Shown: positions 16,737 to 24,724, numbered from the stretch's first letter. The stretch is 64,000 nt of DNA from Phytohabitans sp036906915 (GCF_036906915.1 NZ_JBAKHX010000023.1:1-64000), one strand, 5' to 3'. Numbers and translations: made by a program. The notes: a model not told the origin generated them from the sequence alone.

Positions 16737-16785
16737 TGTCAACTGATGTGAAGCAAAGCCGTCCGAACGTTCATGTTAGTTGACA
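16737..16785. promoter_or_regulatory. Interrupted dyad TGTCAACT...AGTTGACA
   Basis: TGTCAACT (16737-16744) and AGTTGACA (16778-16785) are exact complements, and TGAA/TTCA repeat the symmetry inside. It sits in an AT-richer patch. A second regulator site or part of a promoter; unproven. Confidence 0.4.
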
Positions 16786-16807
16786 GTGGGAATATTCGGC
16801 GCACGCG

Positions 16808-16835
16808 AAAAAGCGGCACGTGAGCCACGTGCCGC
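16808..16835 (-). terminator. Rho-independent terminator for the small minus-strand ORF
   Basis: A 10-bp perfect stem GCGGCACGTG / CACGTGCCGC with a 3-nt loop, followed on the minus strand by TTTTT. This is the clearest intrinsic terminator in the window and shows that a short minus-strand transcript ends here. Confidence 0.75.
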
Positions 16836-16855
16836 CGATGTATCGCTGAATAGGC

Positions 16856-16903
16856 GCGCGCCCCGATCGCCTGCCACGGGGGAAGCGGGCGATAGGGGCG
16901 CGC
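16856..16903. other. 16-bp stem-loop between small ORF and terminator
   Basis: GCGCGCCCCGATCGCC (16856-16871) pairs with 16888-16903 apart from one mismatch, around a 16-nt loop. Its position inside the short minus-strand transcript suggests a structured 3' region or a small RNA. Confidence 0.5.
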
Positions 16904-16953
16904 TGGGGTCAGCTTAATCACCTCGGATCAACCGCACAACAGGTCGCGCTTGG

Positions 16954-17061
16954 TCAGATTTCCGACCACGCCACCGGCGCCCACCCCGAAATATCGATCA
17001 GCCTCGACAACCGTCGCGCGTCGAGATCAATGAATGCATTCAGTTCGGGGCGAGTCGCCAT
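16954..17061 (-). CDS. Possible 35-residue peptide, or a frameshifted longer peptide
   Basis: ATG at 17061 with CGGAGG about 11 nt upstream. The frame encodes MATRPELNAFIDLDA followed by RRLSRLIDISGWAPVAWSEI and stops at 16954. From about the FIDLD segment another frame stays open and encodes VVEADRYFGVGAGGVVGNLT then KRDLLCG, stopping about 20 bases later. The second reading looks more peptide-like. The original gene may therefore be a small secreted or modified peptide broken by a frameshift, or shifted during translation. A strong terminator follows. No maturation enzymes are adjacent. Function unknown. Confidence 0.4.
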   Translation of the reverse strand: MATRPELNAFIDLDARRLSRLIDISGWAPVAWSEI

Positions 17062-17088
17062 CTTGACAGTAACCTCCGGGGCGCCACG

Positions 17089-17100
17089 GCCTGGCCAGGC
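17089..17100. promoter_or_regulatory. 12-bp palindrome GCCTGGCCAGGC
   Basis: A perfect palindrome in the divergent gap, 28 bp upstream of the small ORF. It shares the core CCTGGCCAGG with a second palindrome at 17178-17189. Confidence 0.45.
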
Positions 17101-17177
17101 AACGGGTGGCCCGGTCAGCGTTTCGTCCACTTCTTTGCCTCGACTTCGGCGTCCCCTATGGAGGGACCGAAAAGAGG

Positions 17178-17189
17178 CCCTGGCCAGGG
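17178..17189. promoter_or_regulatory. 12-bp palindrome CCCTGGCCAGGG
   Basis: A perfect palindrome about 10 bp upstream of the -10 of the matA-like gene, covering the -35 area. Paired with 17089-17100, it could be one of two binding sites for a single regulator of both divergent transcripts. Confidence 0.45.
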
Positions 17190-17198
17190 ACTTCTCCA

Positions 17199-17204
17199 TA
17201 CGCT
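17199..17204 (+). promoter_or_regulatory. Leaderless -10 element (TACGCT)
   Basis: TACGCT, 8 nt before the GTG at 17213. Confidence 0.4.
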
Positions 17205-17212
17205 CCCTAGCC

Positions 17213-17743
17213 GTGACCGAAATCTTCGTCGACGCGACCGGCCGGCGCCGGCGCCGGATGCGGCGGATCGCCTACGCCGTCGGCGCGACCTGCCTGATGT
17301 ACACCGGCCTCGTCGGCACCAGTGTCGTCGGCGGGCCGGCCGGACCTGTAGCGCTCGAGCCGTTCCCCGCGCCCAGCGACCGGCCGCCCGTGCGCCCGAC
17401 GCCGGTGCCGATCCGGCCGTTCGCCGCGGTCGCGCCCGAGCAGGACTTCCGCCGCAGCGCGCCGCAGCGCGTCACCCGGACCACATCGGCGCCGGAGCGC
17501 GCCGCGGTACAGGTCGTTCGGGTCGCGGTCGCCACGCGCAGCCCGGCTCCGCGCCTGGAGTCGACGCCGACGCCCTCGCCGAGCCGCACTCCGACACCAC
17601 AGGCGCCGACACCGCCGGCGCCGCCCACCCCGGCCCCGACCGAGCCGCCCGAATCTCCTGCGCCGCCGCAATTCCCGATACCCATGGAGACGCCGGAGCC
17701 CCCGCAGGTGCCGCGAAGCCCGAGCCTGGAGCCCACGCCCTGA
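17213..17743 (+). CDS. Membrane-anchored Pro-rich protein, MatA-like position
   Basis: 176 residues. A basic N-terminus (GRRRRRMRRI) leads into one hydrophobic segment (about residues 20-38), followed by a long Pro/Thr/Glu-rich extracytoplasmic tail (PTPSPSRTPTPQ, PAPPTPAPTEPP) typical of cell-wall-spanning regions. The GTG start is backed by the TACGCT hexamer. Its stop overlaps the next start as TGATG. The position ahead of a deacetylase/glycosyltransferase fusion recalls matA of the Streptomyces matAB locus. I assign it by context, not by sequence identity. Confidence 0.7.
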   Translation: MTEIFVDATGRRRRRMRRIAYAVGATCLMYTGLVGTSVVGGPAGPVALEPFPAPSDRPPVRPTPVPIRPFAAVAPEQDFRRSAPQRVTRTTSAPERAAVQVVRVAVATRSPAPRLESTPTPSPSRTPTPQAPTPPAPPTPAPTEPPESPAPPQFPIPMETPEPPQVPRSPSLEPTP

Positions 17744-19857
17744 TGCCCGTTTCGAAGCGGACGCTGCGCCCGCGCCGCCTGGTGGTCGCGGCTCTTCTTC
17801 TGGTACTGGCCAGCGTGCTGTTCGTCGAGGCGTACGCCAACGCCCGGTTCACGCCGGACGCCAAGGGCACCAGCGGAAACGAGCCGAGCGAGACCGTCCC
17901 CAGCAGCGTCAGCACTGGTGGCCCGATCATCAACACCGCCGGCCAGCGCCACGTCTCGTACCGCTTGCCACCCAAGACGATCGCACTCACCTTCGACGAT
18001 GGCCCCGATCCATGGTGGACACCGCAGATCCAGCGGGTGCTCGACAAGCATGGCGTCGACGCCACGTTTTTCGTCGTGGGCTCCCAGGTCGCCCGCCACC
18101 CAGATCTGGTGCGCCGGCTCGTCTCCAATGGACACGAGCTGGGCGTGCACACGTTCACCCACCCGCGTCTGTCGACGCTGCCGCGGTGGCGCCGGCACAC
18201 CGAGTACACCCAGACCCAGCTTGCCATCGCCAACGCGGCGGGCGTGCACACCGCGCTGCTGCGGTTCCCGTACTCGTCGCAGCCCTCCGCAATCGACGAC
18301 CAGCAGTGGAAGCTGGTCCAGGAGGCGGGGCGGCTCGGATACGTCGTGGTGGTCAACGACCGCGACAGCCAGGACTGGGCACGCCCCGGCATCCCGGCGA
18401 TCCTCGCGAGCTCCACACCGGACGGTGGGCAGGGCGCCGTGGTGCTGATGCACGACGCCGGCGGAGACCGCGGGCAGACCGTGGCCGCGCTGGAGGAGTT
18501 CATCCCACGAATGCGGACGCAGGGGTATCGCTTCACCACCGTCTCGCAGGGGCTGAACCTCACGCTCGGATCCCCGGTCATGGTGAAGAACCCAGCGGCT
18601 GACCCGGGTGACCGGTGGCGCGGCGGCGTGCTGCTGTGGGTGGTGGGCATCGCCGACGCCGTCCTCTGGCTGCTCAAGGCGCTGTTCATCGCGGTCGGGC
18701 TGCTCGCGGTCGCGCGAACCCTGCTGCTGTTCGCGCTGGCGGGCAGGCACGCCCGGGAACGACGAGCGCGGCGGTGGTCGTGGGGGCCACCGGTCACCGC
18801 ACCGGTCTCCGTGATCGTGCCCGCGTACAACGAGAAGGAAGGCATCGCCGCGGCGGTGCGGTCACTGGCCACGGGCGACCACACCGAGATCGAGGTCGTC
18901 GTGGTCGACGACGGGTCCACGGACGGCACCGCCGACATCGCCGAAGGCCTTGGCCTGCCGAACGTGCGGGTCATCCGGAAAGCCAACGGTGGCAAGGCAA
19001 GCGCGCTCAACACCGGGGTCGCAGCCGCCAGGCATGAGCTGATCGTGATGGTGGACGGCGACACCGTGTTCGAACCCGACTCGGTGCGGCGCCTGGTGCA
19101 GCCGTTCGCCGACCCGTCGGTGGGCGCGGTCGCCGGCAACGTGAAGGTGGGCAACCGGCACAGCCTCGTCGCGCGCTGGCAGCACATCGAGTATGTCATC
19201 GGCTTCAACCTCGACCGCCGGCTGTACGAGACGCTGCGCTGCATGCCGACCGTGCCGGGTGCCATCGGTGCGTTCCGGCGCGACGCGCTCGTGGCGGCGG
19301 GCGGCATGACCGACGACACGCTCGCCGAGGACACCGACATCACCATGGCGCTGTGCCGCGCCGGCTGGCGGATCGTGTACGAGGAATCGGCGCGCGCCTG
19401 GACCGAGGCGCCTGCCACGCTGAGCCAGCTGTGGAAGCAGCGGTACCGGTGGAGCTACGGGACCATGCAGGCGATGTGGAAACACCGGGGCGCGCTGCGC
19501 AGCCGTGGCCCGTTCCGGTTCGGACTGCCGTTCCTGGCGCTTTTCGGTTTGGTCCTGCCGCTCGTCGCACCGGTCATCGACCTGCTCGCGGTCTACGGGC
19601 TGTTCTTCGACCGCACCGCGACGGTGGCGGCGTGGTCGGCGATGCTGGGGCTCCAGTTCGTGACGGCGGCGGTGGCGTTCCGGCTCGACCGGGAGAGCTT
19701 GCGCCCGCTCGCGGTGCTGCCGCTCCAGCAGTTCGCGTACCGCCAGCTCATGTATCTGGTGCTGCTCCAGTCGGTGGTCACCGCGCTCACTGGCGCGCGG
19801 CTGCGCTGGCACAAGCTGCACCGCACGGGGCAGGCGGCGGTGGCCCGCGATGTCTGA
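17743..19857 (+). CDS. Bifunctional polysaccharide deacetylase / GT2 synthase, MatB-like
   Basis: 704 residues in two domains. After a signal-anchor helix (about residues 12-30), a NodB deacetylase domain (about 75-270) shows TFDDGPD and the metal-binding HTFTH. Two helices (about 290-335) lead to a GT2 processive synthase domain with VVDDGSTDGT, DGDT, EDTDIT and QRYRW (the QxxRW motif), then three C-terminal helices. The set fits synthesis and partial deacetylation of a poly-N-acetylglucosamine-like surface polymer, as for MatB in Streptomyces hyphal aggregation. It overlaps the preceding gene by 1 bp, so the pair is translationally coupled. Confidence 0.88.
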   Translation: MPVSKRTLRPRRLVVAALLLVLASVLFVEAYANARFTPDAKGTSGNEPSETVPSSVSTGGPIINTAGQRHVSYRLPPKTIALTFDDGPDPWWTPQIQRVLDKHGVDATFFVVGSQVARHPDLVRRLVSNGHELGVHTFTHPRLSTLPRWRRHTEYTQTQLAIANAAGVHTALLRFPYSSQPSAIDDQQWKLVQEAGRLGYVVVVNDRDSQDWARPGIPAILASSTPDGGQGAVVLMHDAGGDRGQTVAALEEFIPRMRTQGYRFTTVSQGLNLTLGSPVMVKNPAADPGDRWRGGVLLWVVGIADAVLWLLKALFIAVGLLAVARTLLLFALAGRHARERRARRWSWGPPVTAPVSVIVPAYNEKEGIAAAVRSLATGDHTEIEVVVVDDGSTDGTADIAEGLGLPNVRVIRKANGGKASALNTGVAAARHELIVMVDGDTVFEPDSVRRLVQPFADPSVGAVAGNVKVGNRHSLVARWQHIEYVIGFNLDRRLYETLRCMPTVPGAIGAFRRDALVAAGGMTDDTLAEDTDITMALCRAGWRIVYEESARAWTEAPATLSQLWKQRYRWSYGTMQAMWKHRGALRSRGPFRFGLPFLALFGLVLPLVAPVIDLLAVYGLFFDRTATVAAWSAMLGLQFVTAAVAFRLDRESLRPLAVLPLQQFAYRQLMYLVLLQSVVTALTGARLRWHKLHRTGQAAVARDV

Positions 19858-19885
19858 GTTGGCTGGCGCTCGCCTTCGCTCGCGC

Positions 19886-20008
19886 GGGTCATGCGCCCGA
19901 AAGCCTTCCTGTAGCCGCCAGTCGCTCCGGTTGCTGCAATCCTGGCCCGCGCTGCGCGCGGGCGGCTCCCTCCGCTTTGTGGCGGCTGCGGGAGGCGGCG
20001 CATGACCC
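19886..20008. other. 12-bp inverted repeat spanning the gap before the acyltransferase
   Basis: GGGTCATGCGCC (19886-19897) and GGCGCATGACCC (19997-20008) are exact complements. The right arm covers the acyltransferase ATG (20002). In mRNA this pairing would close about 100 nt and mask the start. Confidence 0.4.
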
Positions 20009-20967
20009 GTGACAGGTACTTCGACCTGCTGCGCACCGCCGCGATCGCCCGCGTCGTGGCGTACCACATGTTTCCGGCTGCCTGGCTGAGCTTCGCGTTC
20101 CCGGCGATGGGCGTGATGTTCGGGCTGGGCGGCTCGCTGATGGCCGCGTCGCTGGACCGGTCGGACGGCGCGCCCGACCGGGTCGTGGCGGGACGGCTGC
20201 GCCGCCTGCTGCCCGCGGTGTGGGCGTTCGGCGCGCTGCTGGTGCCGGCGATGCTCTGGCACGGCTGGCCACACCGTCCACACTGGCCCGAGCTGCTGCT
20301 GTGGCTGCTGCCGCTGGCCGAGCCGCCGGGCACCGAGTGGGCGCTGCCAGCCACCGAGGTGCTGTGGTACCTGGTGACGTACCTGTGGCTGGTGTTGCTG
20401 TCACCAGTGCTGCTGTGGGCGTACCGGCGCTGGCCGCTGCGGACGGCCGTGCTGCCGCTCGTGGTCCTCGTCGTGGTGGCCGGCCTGGGCCACAGCGATG
20501 TGCTCACCGACCTGGCCACGTACGCGACCTGCTGGATCGTCGGCTTCGCCCACCGCGACGGCGCGCTGCGCCGCATCCCGTTGCCCTGGTTCGCCGCGCT
20601 GGCCGCCGCATGCCTGGCGGCCGGCGCCGGCTGGGCGCTGGCGCACGGCCTCGACGCCCCGCTCGCTGTCGCGCTGTACTCGCTGGGTTTCGTGCTGCCG
20701 CTGCTGCGCGCGGCTCCGCCGATGGGCTGGCTGGCGCGGGCGCGACCGCTGGATCGGCTCGTGTCGTTGGCGAACGCCCGCGCCGTCACCATCTACCTTT
20801 GGCACAATCCGGCGATCGCCGCCTGCTTCGTGGTGGGCGACGCCCTGCACGTCTGGGCCTTAGGCGACCTCGGCTACGCGCTCGTGGCGGTGGCCCTGAC
20901 GGTGGGCGCGGTGGCGGCGCTGGGCTGGATCGAGACCGGGCCTAGGCGCGTTGGAGCGTCCAGGTGA
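20002..20967 (+). CDS. Acyltransferase family 3 membrane protein
   Basis: 321 residues with about nine to ten hydrophobic segments. It starts with the family's typical RYFDLLRTAAIARVVAYHMF, holding the catalytic-type arginine and histidine, and has the late motif VTIYLWHNP. Such enzymes O-acetylate or N-acylate surface glycans. GGGAGG 6 nt before the ATG supports the start. It follows the matAB-like pair by 144 bp in the same direction and probably decorates the same polymer. Its 3' end overlaps the convergent lipoprotein gene by 26 bp. Confidence 0.85.
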   Translation: MTRDRYFDLLRTAAIARVVAYHMFPAAWLSFAFPAMGVMFGLGGSLMAASLDRSDGAPDRVVAGRLRRLLPAVWAFGALLVPAMLWHGWPHRPHWPELLLWLLPLAEPPGTEWALPATEVLWYLVTYLWLVLLSPVLLWAYRRWPLRTAVLPLVVLVVVAGLGHSDVLTDLATYATCWIVGFAHRDGALRRIPLPWFAALAAACLAAGAGWALAHGLDAPLAVALYSLGFVLPLLRAAPPMGWLARARPLDRLVSLANARAVTIYLWHNPAIAACFVVGDALHVWALGDLGYALVAVALTVGAVAALGWIETGPRRVGASR

Positions 20968-21583
20968 GGCCGTTGTCGTCGGAGGGAGACAGGACGAGCG
21001 TGTCACCACGGCACTCGTACGCGCCCTTGCCGAGGAACGGCTGCACGTCGACGATGTTGCCGGTCTGGCCGACCCCGTCACCGACGTAGTCGCCGAGCCG
21101 CACGTCGTTGAACGGACGCGCCTTCACCGGCGACGTCAGGTCGACGGTCACTCGCACGTCGCCCCACTCCATGGGCGGGATCGGCTCCCACGTGCCCTCC
21201 ATCGTGCGGACCGTCCCGTTAGCCGTCCCGCCGTACCAAAACTGCCCGCGCACATTGGTGCCGGCGGCGTTCAGGTCGAACGTGACCGGCTGCATGCCCG
21301 AGAAGTCGGCACGCACCGCACCGTCGCGCTGGATGTTGACGGCTACGCCGCTGCCGCCGGTCACCTCGGCGCTGGCGCTACCCGATGCGGCGGTGCCGGT
21401 CGCGCCGGTGGTGCGCCAGTCGCCGGTGACGCACTCGGCGGCCTGCCCGGCGGCCGAGCCGGAGGAGCTGGGGGTGGGGCTAGACGAAGGGGTCGGTCCG
21501 GTGCCGCCGGCGCCGGTCTGGCATCCGGTGGCGGCCAGGCCGATGGCGGCCAGCGTCATCACGGCCTTCGCTGGAGTACGCAT
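20942..21583 (-). CDS. Secreted lipoprotein, unknown family
   Basis: 213 residues. A lipoprotein signal with lipobox LAATGC (Cys at residue 21) is followed by a Ser/Pro/Thr linker (about 25-45). A domain of about 160 residues with two cysteines (ECVTGDW, YECRGD) has alternating beta-type hydrophobicity, as in small lipocalin-like or beta-barrel folds. I do not recognise a named family. It runs divergent from the alpha/beta hydrolase and convergent with the acyltransferase, with a 26-bp overlap of coding ends. Confidence 0.8.
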   Translation of the reverse strand: MRTPAKAVMTLAAIGLAATGCQTGAGGTGPTPSSSPTPSSSGSAAGQAAECVTGDWRTTGATGTAASGSASAEVTGGSGVAVNIQRDGAVRADFSGMQPVTFDLNAAGTNVRGQFWYGGTANGTVRTMEGTWEPIPPMEWGDVRVTVDLTSPVKARPFNDVRLGDYVGDGVGQTGNIVDVQPFLGKGAYECRGDTLVLSPSDDNGLTWTLQRA

Positions 21584-21645
21584 TCTTCATCGCTACCCGG
21601 ACCGGCGGGAACTGAAACCGGACGATCGACGCACCTGGTTCGGCG

Positions 21646-21651
21646 TACGCT
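21646..21651 (+). promoter_or_regulatory. Leaderless -10 element (TACGCT)
   Basis: TACGCT, 6 nt before the GTG at 21658. Confidence 0.5.
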
Positions 21652-21657
21652 GTCCGG

Positions 21658-22200
21658 GTGCCAGATGCGCTCGTACTGCCCGGCCGCATGTACGGCCCTT
21701 ACGCCCCACTGCTGATGTACCCCTCCGAGGCGCTGCGGGCCCGTGACGTGCGGGTGCACCCGCACTCCTGGCCGTCGCAGATTCCGGAGGATCTCTCCTA
21801 CGACTTCGTGCGCTCCCAGGTCGAGCCGCTGCTCGACGAGTTGCCGCCGCGCACGCTGGTGATCGGCAAGTCGCTGGGTTCGCTCGCCGCGCCCGTGGCG
21901 GCCGAGCGCGGCCTGCCGGCGATTTGGCTCACCCCGCTGCTGACCGAGGAGCGGGTGGTCGAGGCGCTGCGGGCCGCCACCGCGCCGTTCCTGCTGGTCG
22001 GCGGCGGCGACGACCGGGTGTGGAAGAGCGACCTGGCAAAGGAGCTGACCCCGTATGTGCTGGAGGTCGACGGGGCCAACCACGGCATGATGCTTCCCGG
22101 CCCGTTGGCCGCCTCGGCAGCCGTCCTCGGCTTCGTGGTGACCGCCGTCGAGCAATTCCTGGACGGCGTGGTCTGGCGGTCGGGAGCCCCTCAGACCTGA
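21658..22200 (+). CDS. Small alpha/beta hydrolase
   Basis: 180 residues. A serine nucleophile elbow GKSLGS (about residue 70), a late aspartate (GGDDRVW, about 120) and histidine (GANHGM, about 140) provide a catalytic triad in the right order. It is shorter than typical alpha/beta hydrolases and has no cap domain. The GTG start is set by the leaderless -10. Substrate unknown. Its 3' end overlaps the convergent epimerase gene by 10 bp. Confidence 0.82.
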   Translation: MPDALVLPGRMYGPYAPLLMYPSEALRARDVRVHPHSWPSQIPEDLSYDFVRSQVEPLLDELPPRTLVIGKSLGSLAAPVAAERGLPAIWLTPLLTEERVVEALRAATAPFLLVGGGDDRVWKSDLAKELTPYVLEVDGANHGMMLPGPLAASAAVLGFVVTAVEQFLDGVVWRSGAPQT

Positions 22201-23045
22201 TCGCGCCAGGTGAACCGGGGCTCGTAGCCGAGCACCCGGCGTGCCTTGTCGATCGACATCAGCGTCTCGGTGCCGGCGAGTTCGCGGGTGACCGGCACAC
22301 TGGGGAAGACCTCGGCGGCCAGTTCGGCGGACGGACGGCTCATCACCGAGTCGGCGTTCGCGATGATGAAGACGTCGACGCCGGTGGCATCGTGCTCCAG
22401 GGCCTTGCGCACCGCTTGGGCGCCGTCGCGGGCGTCGATGTACGACCACAGGTTCCACCTGCGCAGGTTGGGGTCCTCGTCGAACGAGGGGAAGACCGCG
22501 TAGTCGGCGGGTTCCATGACATTCGAGAAGCGCAGGCCGATCATCTTGAGGCGCGGATCCCAGCGGCAGAACTGCGCCGCCATCTGCTCTTCCAGGTGCT
22601 TGACCAGCGAGTACGTCGACTCGGGGCGGGCCGGGTACTCCTCGTCGAGCGGTATGTACGGCGGCGGAGTGTCGAACGGCAGCCCGAGCACGGTCTCGCT
22701 GGACGCCCACACCACGTTGGTGATGCCGGCCGCGCGGGCGGCGGCGAAGACGTTGTAGGTGGCGGCGGCGTTGTTGGCGAAGGTGGCCGAGTTCGTGGTG
22801 AGGCCCGGCGCCGGGATCGCGGCGAGGTGCACCACCGCGTCGGCGCCGCGGAAGCGGTCGTCCACAGCAGACAGTGCTTCGGCGGTCTGCCCGTAGTCGG
22901 TAAGGTCGACGCGGACGTACGGGCAGCGCGGCTCGCGGGGCGGTGCAGCGTCGACGTTCACCACGTCGTACCCGTGCGCCAACAGCTCTTCGACCACGGC
23001 GCGGCCGAGCTTGCCGCTGCCGCCGGTCACCACTACGCGCGTCAT
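22191..23045 (-). CDS. NAD-dependent epimerase/dehydratase (SDR)
   Basis: 284 residues, extended short-chain dehydrogenase fold. The nucleotide-binding motif GGSGKLG is near residue 8, HLAAIPAPG at about 73, and the catalytic YSLVK at about 145. The sequence resembles uronate dehydrogenases and sugar-nucleotide epimerases, but the substrate cannot be told from sequence alone. AGGAGG precedes the ATG. It lies 17 bp after the aldo/keto reductase gene and is probably in the same transcript. Confidence 0.85.
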   Translation of the reverse strand: MTRVVVTGGSGKLGRAVVEELLAHGYDVVNVDAAPPREPRCPYVRVDLTDYGQTAEALSAVDDRFRGADAVVHLAAIPAPGLTTNSATFANNAAATYNVFAAARAAGITNVVWASSETVLGLPFDTPPPYIPLDEEYPARPESTYSLVKHLEEQMAAQFCRWDPRLKMIGLRFSNVMEPADYAVFPSFDEDPNLRRWNLWSYIDARDGAQAVRKALEHDATGVDVFIIANADSVMSRPSAELAAEVFPSVPVTRELAGTETLMSIDKARRVLGYEPRFTWRDQV

Positions 23046-23062
23046 GACGCCTCCTAACCGAG

Positions 23063-23965
23063 CTAACTCCAGCCGAGGGCCGAGCGCCGCCGCCAGTAGT
23101 CGGCCGGCGGCTCCGCGAGCGCACGCAGGTCGGACTCGAACGCAACGCTAGCCGAGGCCAGGTTGCTGTCGAGCTGGGTGACGCTGCTCGCGCCCGACAG
23201 CACGATGTCGGCCCACGGCTGCCGCAGCGCGGCGGCCAGCGCCACCGCGTCGGGTGCCGCGTCCACCTCGGCGAACGCGGCCGGCGGGTCGACAGCCAGC
23301 CTCCCGTTGGCCAGCGCCTCCTTGACGATCACCAGGCAGCCCGCGTCGTGCGCGGCGGCGAGCGCGTCACCCGCCGACGGCTCCAGCGGGTTCCACGTGG
23401 CCTGGACCGCGCGGAAGAGCGGTCGCCCATCGACCCGGACGGTGAGCGCCGCACGGATCGCGTCGGCCTGGTGCGGCCCGCTGGTGGACAGGCCGATCCG
23501 GACGCCTTCGGCGCCCAGCTCGGCGAGGCGCTTGTGCAGGGCGCCGTCGGCCAGCGCGGGGCTGTCGGGCGTGACCGAGTGGATCTGGTACAGGTCGAGC
23601 CGCCCACCGAGCAGCGCGCGCGTCTCGGCGAGCTGGCGGTCGAACGTGGCGACGCTGTGGTCCTTCACCTCGTGCACCTCGGCGTCCAGCCGCCAGTTCG
23701 CCGTGTACGTGTAGCCCCACTTGCTGCCCACCGTCACGTCGGTGACGTCCGGCCGGGCTGCCAGCCAGCCGGCGAGGAACTCCTCCGACCGGCCGTAGGA
23801 GCGGGCCGCGTCCAGGTAGCGGACGCCCCGGGCGTACGCGGCGTCGAGCACCTCGTGCGCCCGGGCTCGCATGGCCGCCACCGACCGGTCAGCGGGCAGG
23901 TCCCGCCCCAGGTTGATGTACGCCGGCCGGCCCAGCGCGGCCAGCCCCAAGCCGATCTCTGCCAT
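23063..23965 (-). CDS. Aldo/keto reductase
   Basis: 300 residues, TIM-barrel NADPH-dependent oxidoreductase. The catalytic tetrad is visible: Asp and Tyr in YLDAARSYG (about residue 50), Lys in VGSKWGYTY (about 82) and His in YQIHS (about 127). NADPH-binding residues lie toward VLSGASSVTQL (about 255). It is the first gene of a two-gene unit with the epimerase, which suggests sugar or sugar-derived substrates. Confidence 0.87.
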   Translation of the reverse strand: MAEIGLGLAALGRPAYINLGRDLPADRSVAAMRARAHEVLDAAYARGVRYLDAARSYGRSEEFLAGWLAARPDVTDVTVGSKWGYTYTANWRLDAEVHEVKDHSVATFDRQLAETRALLGGRLDLYQIHSVTPDSPALADGALHKRLAELGAEGVRIGLSTSGPHQADAIRAALTVRVDGRPLFRAVQATWNPLEPSAGDALAAAHDAGCLVIVKEALANGRLAVDPPAAFAEVDAAPDAVALAAALRQPWADIVLSGASSVTQLDSNLASASVAFESDLRALAEPPADYWRRRSALGWS

Positions 23966-23991
23966 CGCAGGTCAGCATGGCACAGCGCGGG

Positions 23992-24711
23992 TTAGTCGTC
24001 GTCCACCTGGGTCAGCGTCACAGTGTCGGCGGCGTAGCCGGTCGCCGACAGGTTGACGATCACGAAGTCGTGGACCGCGTCGGCGTCGGCCATGCTGTAC
24101 ATCGTGAACGGCCTTGGCGTGCTCCAGTTGTTCTCATCGAAGGTGAGCACGACCGGCGGAGCGCCCCAGATTCCGGTGCCGGTCGAGCGCATGTCGATGC
24201 GTACCGTGCCGGTCGGCGGGTGGCTAAGCCGGACAGTGAAGGTGCCGCTGCCACCCTCGGGCACGCTCACCGCCTCGGGCTCGGCGATCACGGCCGGCGG
24301 CTGGCCGGCAATCACGCACCGTATCCCGTTGACCGACCAGTCGACGGGCGGGTTGTTGACGCCGGTATAGGTGCCGTTGAAGCCGAGGTGGAGGCTCTCA
24401 CCGGTGCCGATCGGGCGGTCCCATGAGCCGCCCGCCGCGGTCACCTGGGCGCCGGACTGGGTCCAGCGAAGGTTCCACGCCTGGGTGATGCGCTGGTCGC
24501 CGGTGAACCGGAACGAGACCGTGTAGGACGTCCACGGATCGCCGAGGTTCTTGATCCGTACGCCGGCATAGAAGCCTCCCGTCCAGGAGGTCGCGTTGTA
24601 GGACACCTCGCAGCCAGCGGCCGCTTGTGCCGGAGTACCGGAAATCGTCGCGGCGCCGACCCCCGCGAGGGCCGCCGCGAGGGCGGCGACCAGGACGCGC
24701 TTTATTTTCAT
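23992..24711 (-). CDS. Secreted CBM2 protein with Calx-beta-like domain, no catalytic domain
   Basis: 239 residues. A signal peptide (about 1-31, cleavage after AQA) is followed by a family 2 carbohydrate-binding module (about 33-135, Cys pair CEVSY...RCVIA, aromatic surface residues W/W/W) and a Calx-beta-like domain (about 140-239, PEGGSGTFTVRLS, ending TQVDDD). These modules normally flank a glycoside hydrolase; none is encoded here. It may bind cellulose or chitin without cleaving, or be a remnant of a larger enzyme. The start region is AT-rich, unlike its surroundings. It begins 13 bp after the universal stress protein gene. Confidence 0.83.
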   Translation of the reverse strand: MKIKRVLVAALAAALAGVGAATISGTPAQAAAGCEVSYNATSWTGGFYAGVRIKNLGDPWTSYTVSFRFTGDQRITQAWNLRWTQSGAQVTAAGGSWDRPIGTGESLHLGFNGTYTGVNNPPVDWSVNGIRCVIAGQPPAVIAEPEAVSVPEGGSGTFTVRLSHPPTGTVRIDMRSTGTGIWGAPPVVLTFDENNWSTPRPFTMYSMADADAVHDFVIVNLSATGYAADTVTLTQVDDD

Positions 24712-24724
24712 GTATGTAAATGTA

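Larger units (their letters stand above)
16561..16953. other. Gene-free 393 bp with four strong inverted repeats
   Basis: Between the XRE gene and the small ORF. It contains the 30-bp palindrome 16602-16631, a looser dyad 16737-16785, a terminator-like hairpin 16808-16835 and a 16-bp stem 16856-16903. Part of it (16737-16800) is lower in GC than its surroundings. I see no credible coding frame. Confidence 0.6.

Noticed and set aside
16954..17061. Lasso-peptide precursor at the small ORF
   Set aside because: A GWAPVAWSEI core would have a ring acceptor at position 9 but almost no tail, and no lasso cyclase or protease genes are nearby.
19886..20008. 12-bp inverted repeat as ends of a mobile element
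   Set aside because: Only about 100 bp lie between the arms, one arm is within coding sequence, and there is no target duplication.
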